Source: Nitriliruptor sp040882055
GTDB taxonomy: Bacteria > Actinomycetota > Nitriliruptoria > Nitriliruptorales > Nitriliruptoraceae
Direction of reading: 5' to 3'
Length of the DNA: 30,930 nt
Assembly: GCA_040882055.1 (NCBI GenBank)
Contig: JBBECA010000037.1
Span: 1 to 30,930, forward strand
The notes under the pieces were generated by a model. That model saw only the letters and a list, made by a program, of their open reading frames with translations. It was not told the DNA's origin and did no database searches. Position 1 is the stretch's first letter; every line of letters begins with the position of its first letter. A program made the translations under genes and the position numbers. Shown piece after piece: positions 30,916 to 30,930 of this stretch.

Positions 30916-30930
30916 AACGGGGATGTCCGT

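Overview
The window looks like chromosomal DNA of a very GC-rich, deep-branching actinobacterium. GTG starts dominate, the mur/fts cluster lacks ftsA, murE carries the meso-diaminopimelate signature, and MoxR-DUF58-transglutaminase and DUF3040 genes lie beside mraZ, as in many Actinobacteria. A Nitriliruptoria-like host is my guess only; no rRNA or other taxonomic marker is present.

Region 1 (1-14.7 kb, minus strand) is the division and cell-wall (dcw) cluster. In transcription order it reads mraZ, an unknown 86-aa gene, rsmH, ftsL-like, ftsI, murE, murF, mraY, ftsW, murG, murC, murB, ftsQ, then a 385-base gap with three hairpins, then the 5' two thirds of ftsZ running off the window. From murE to ftsQ every junction is a 4-base GTGA stop/start overlap. 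murD, normally between mraY and ftsW, is absent. The operon promoter is readable (TTGACC, 17 bases, TAGAGT) and is overlapped by two 10-bp-spaced AGTGGAG repeats that look like the MraZ operator.

Region 2 (14.7-22.2 kb) begins with a gene-free stretch holding a nested inverted-repeat element and tandem repeats. A TetR regulator with a candidate palindromic operator follows, then a small zinc-ribbon protein and a MoxR ATPase / DUF58 / transglutaminase operon on the plus strand. DUF3040 and enoyl-CoA hydratase genes lie on the minus strand.

Region 3 (22.3-25.1 kb) is a signalling locus: a multi-pass membrane histidine kinase, a divergent degenerate receiver-like protein lacking the phospho-acceptor Asp, and a LuxR-type response regulator.

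Region 4 (25.2-27.9 kb) is the most interesting part. It holds a small exported two-cysteine protein (A), a strong hairpin interrupted by an assembly gap and a C22 run, then a translationally coupled trio: a SipW/ER-type Ser-His signal peptidase, a second exported protein (B), and an LPRTG-anchored surface protein (C). By eye, the first ectodomain of C resembles A and the second resembles B. The cassette therefore looks like a surface-assembly system in which a wall-anchored A-B fusion partners with free A and B subunits. No sortase is in the window.

Region 5 (27.9-30.9 kb) has a cysteine-rich protein, a 30-bp perfect palindrome between convergent genes, a dinB polymerase IV gene with an actinobacterial SOS box just upstream, and a divergent VOC/glyoxalase-fold protein.
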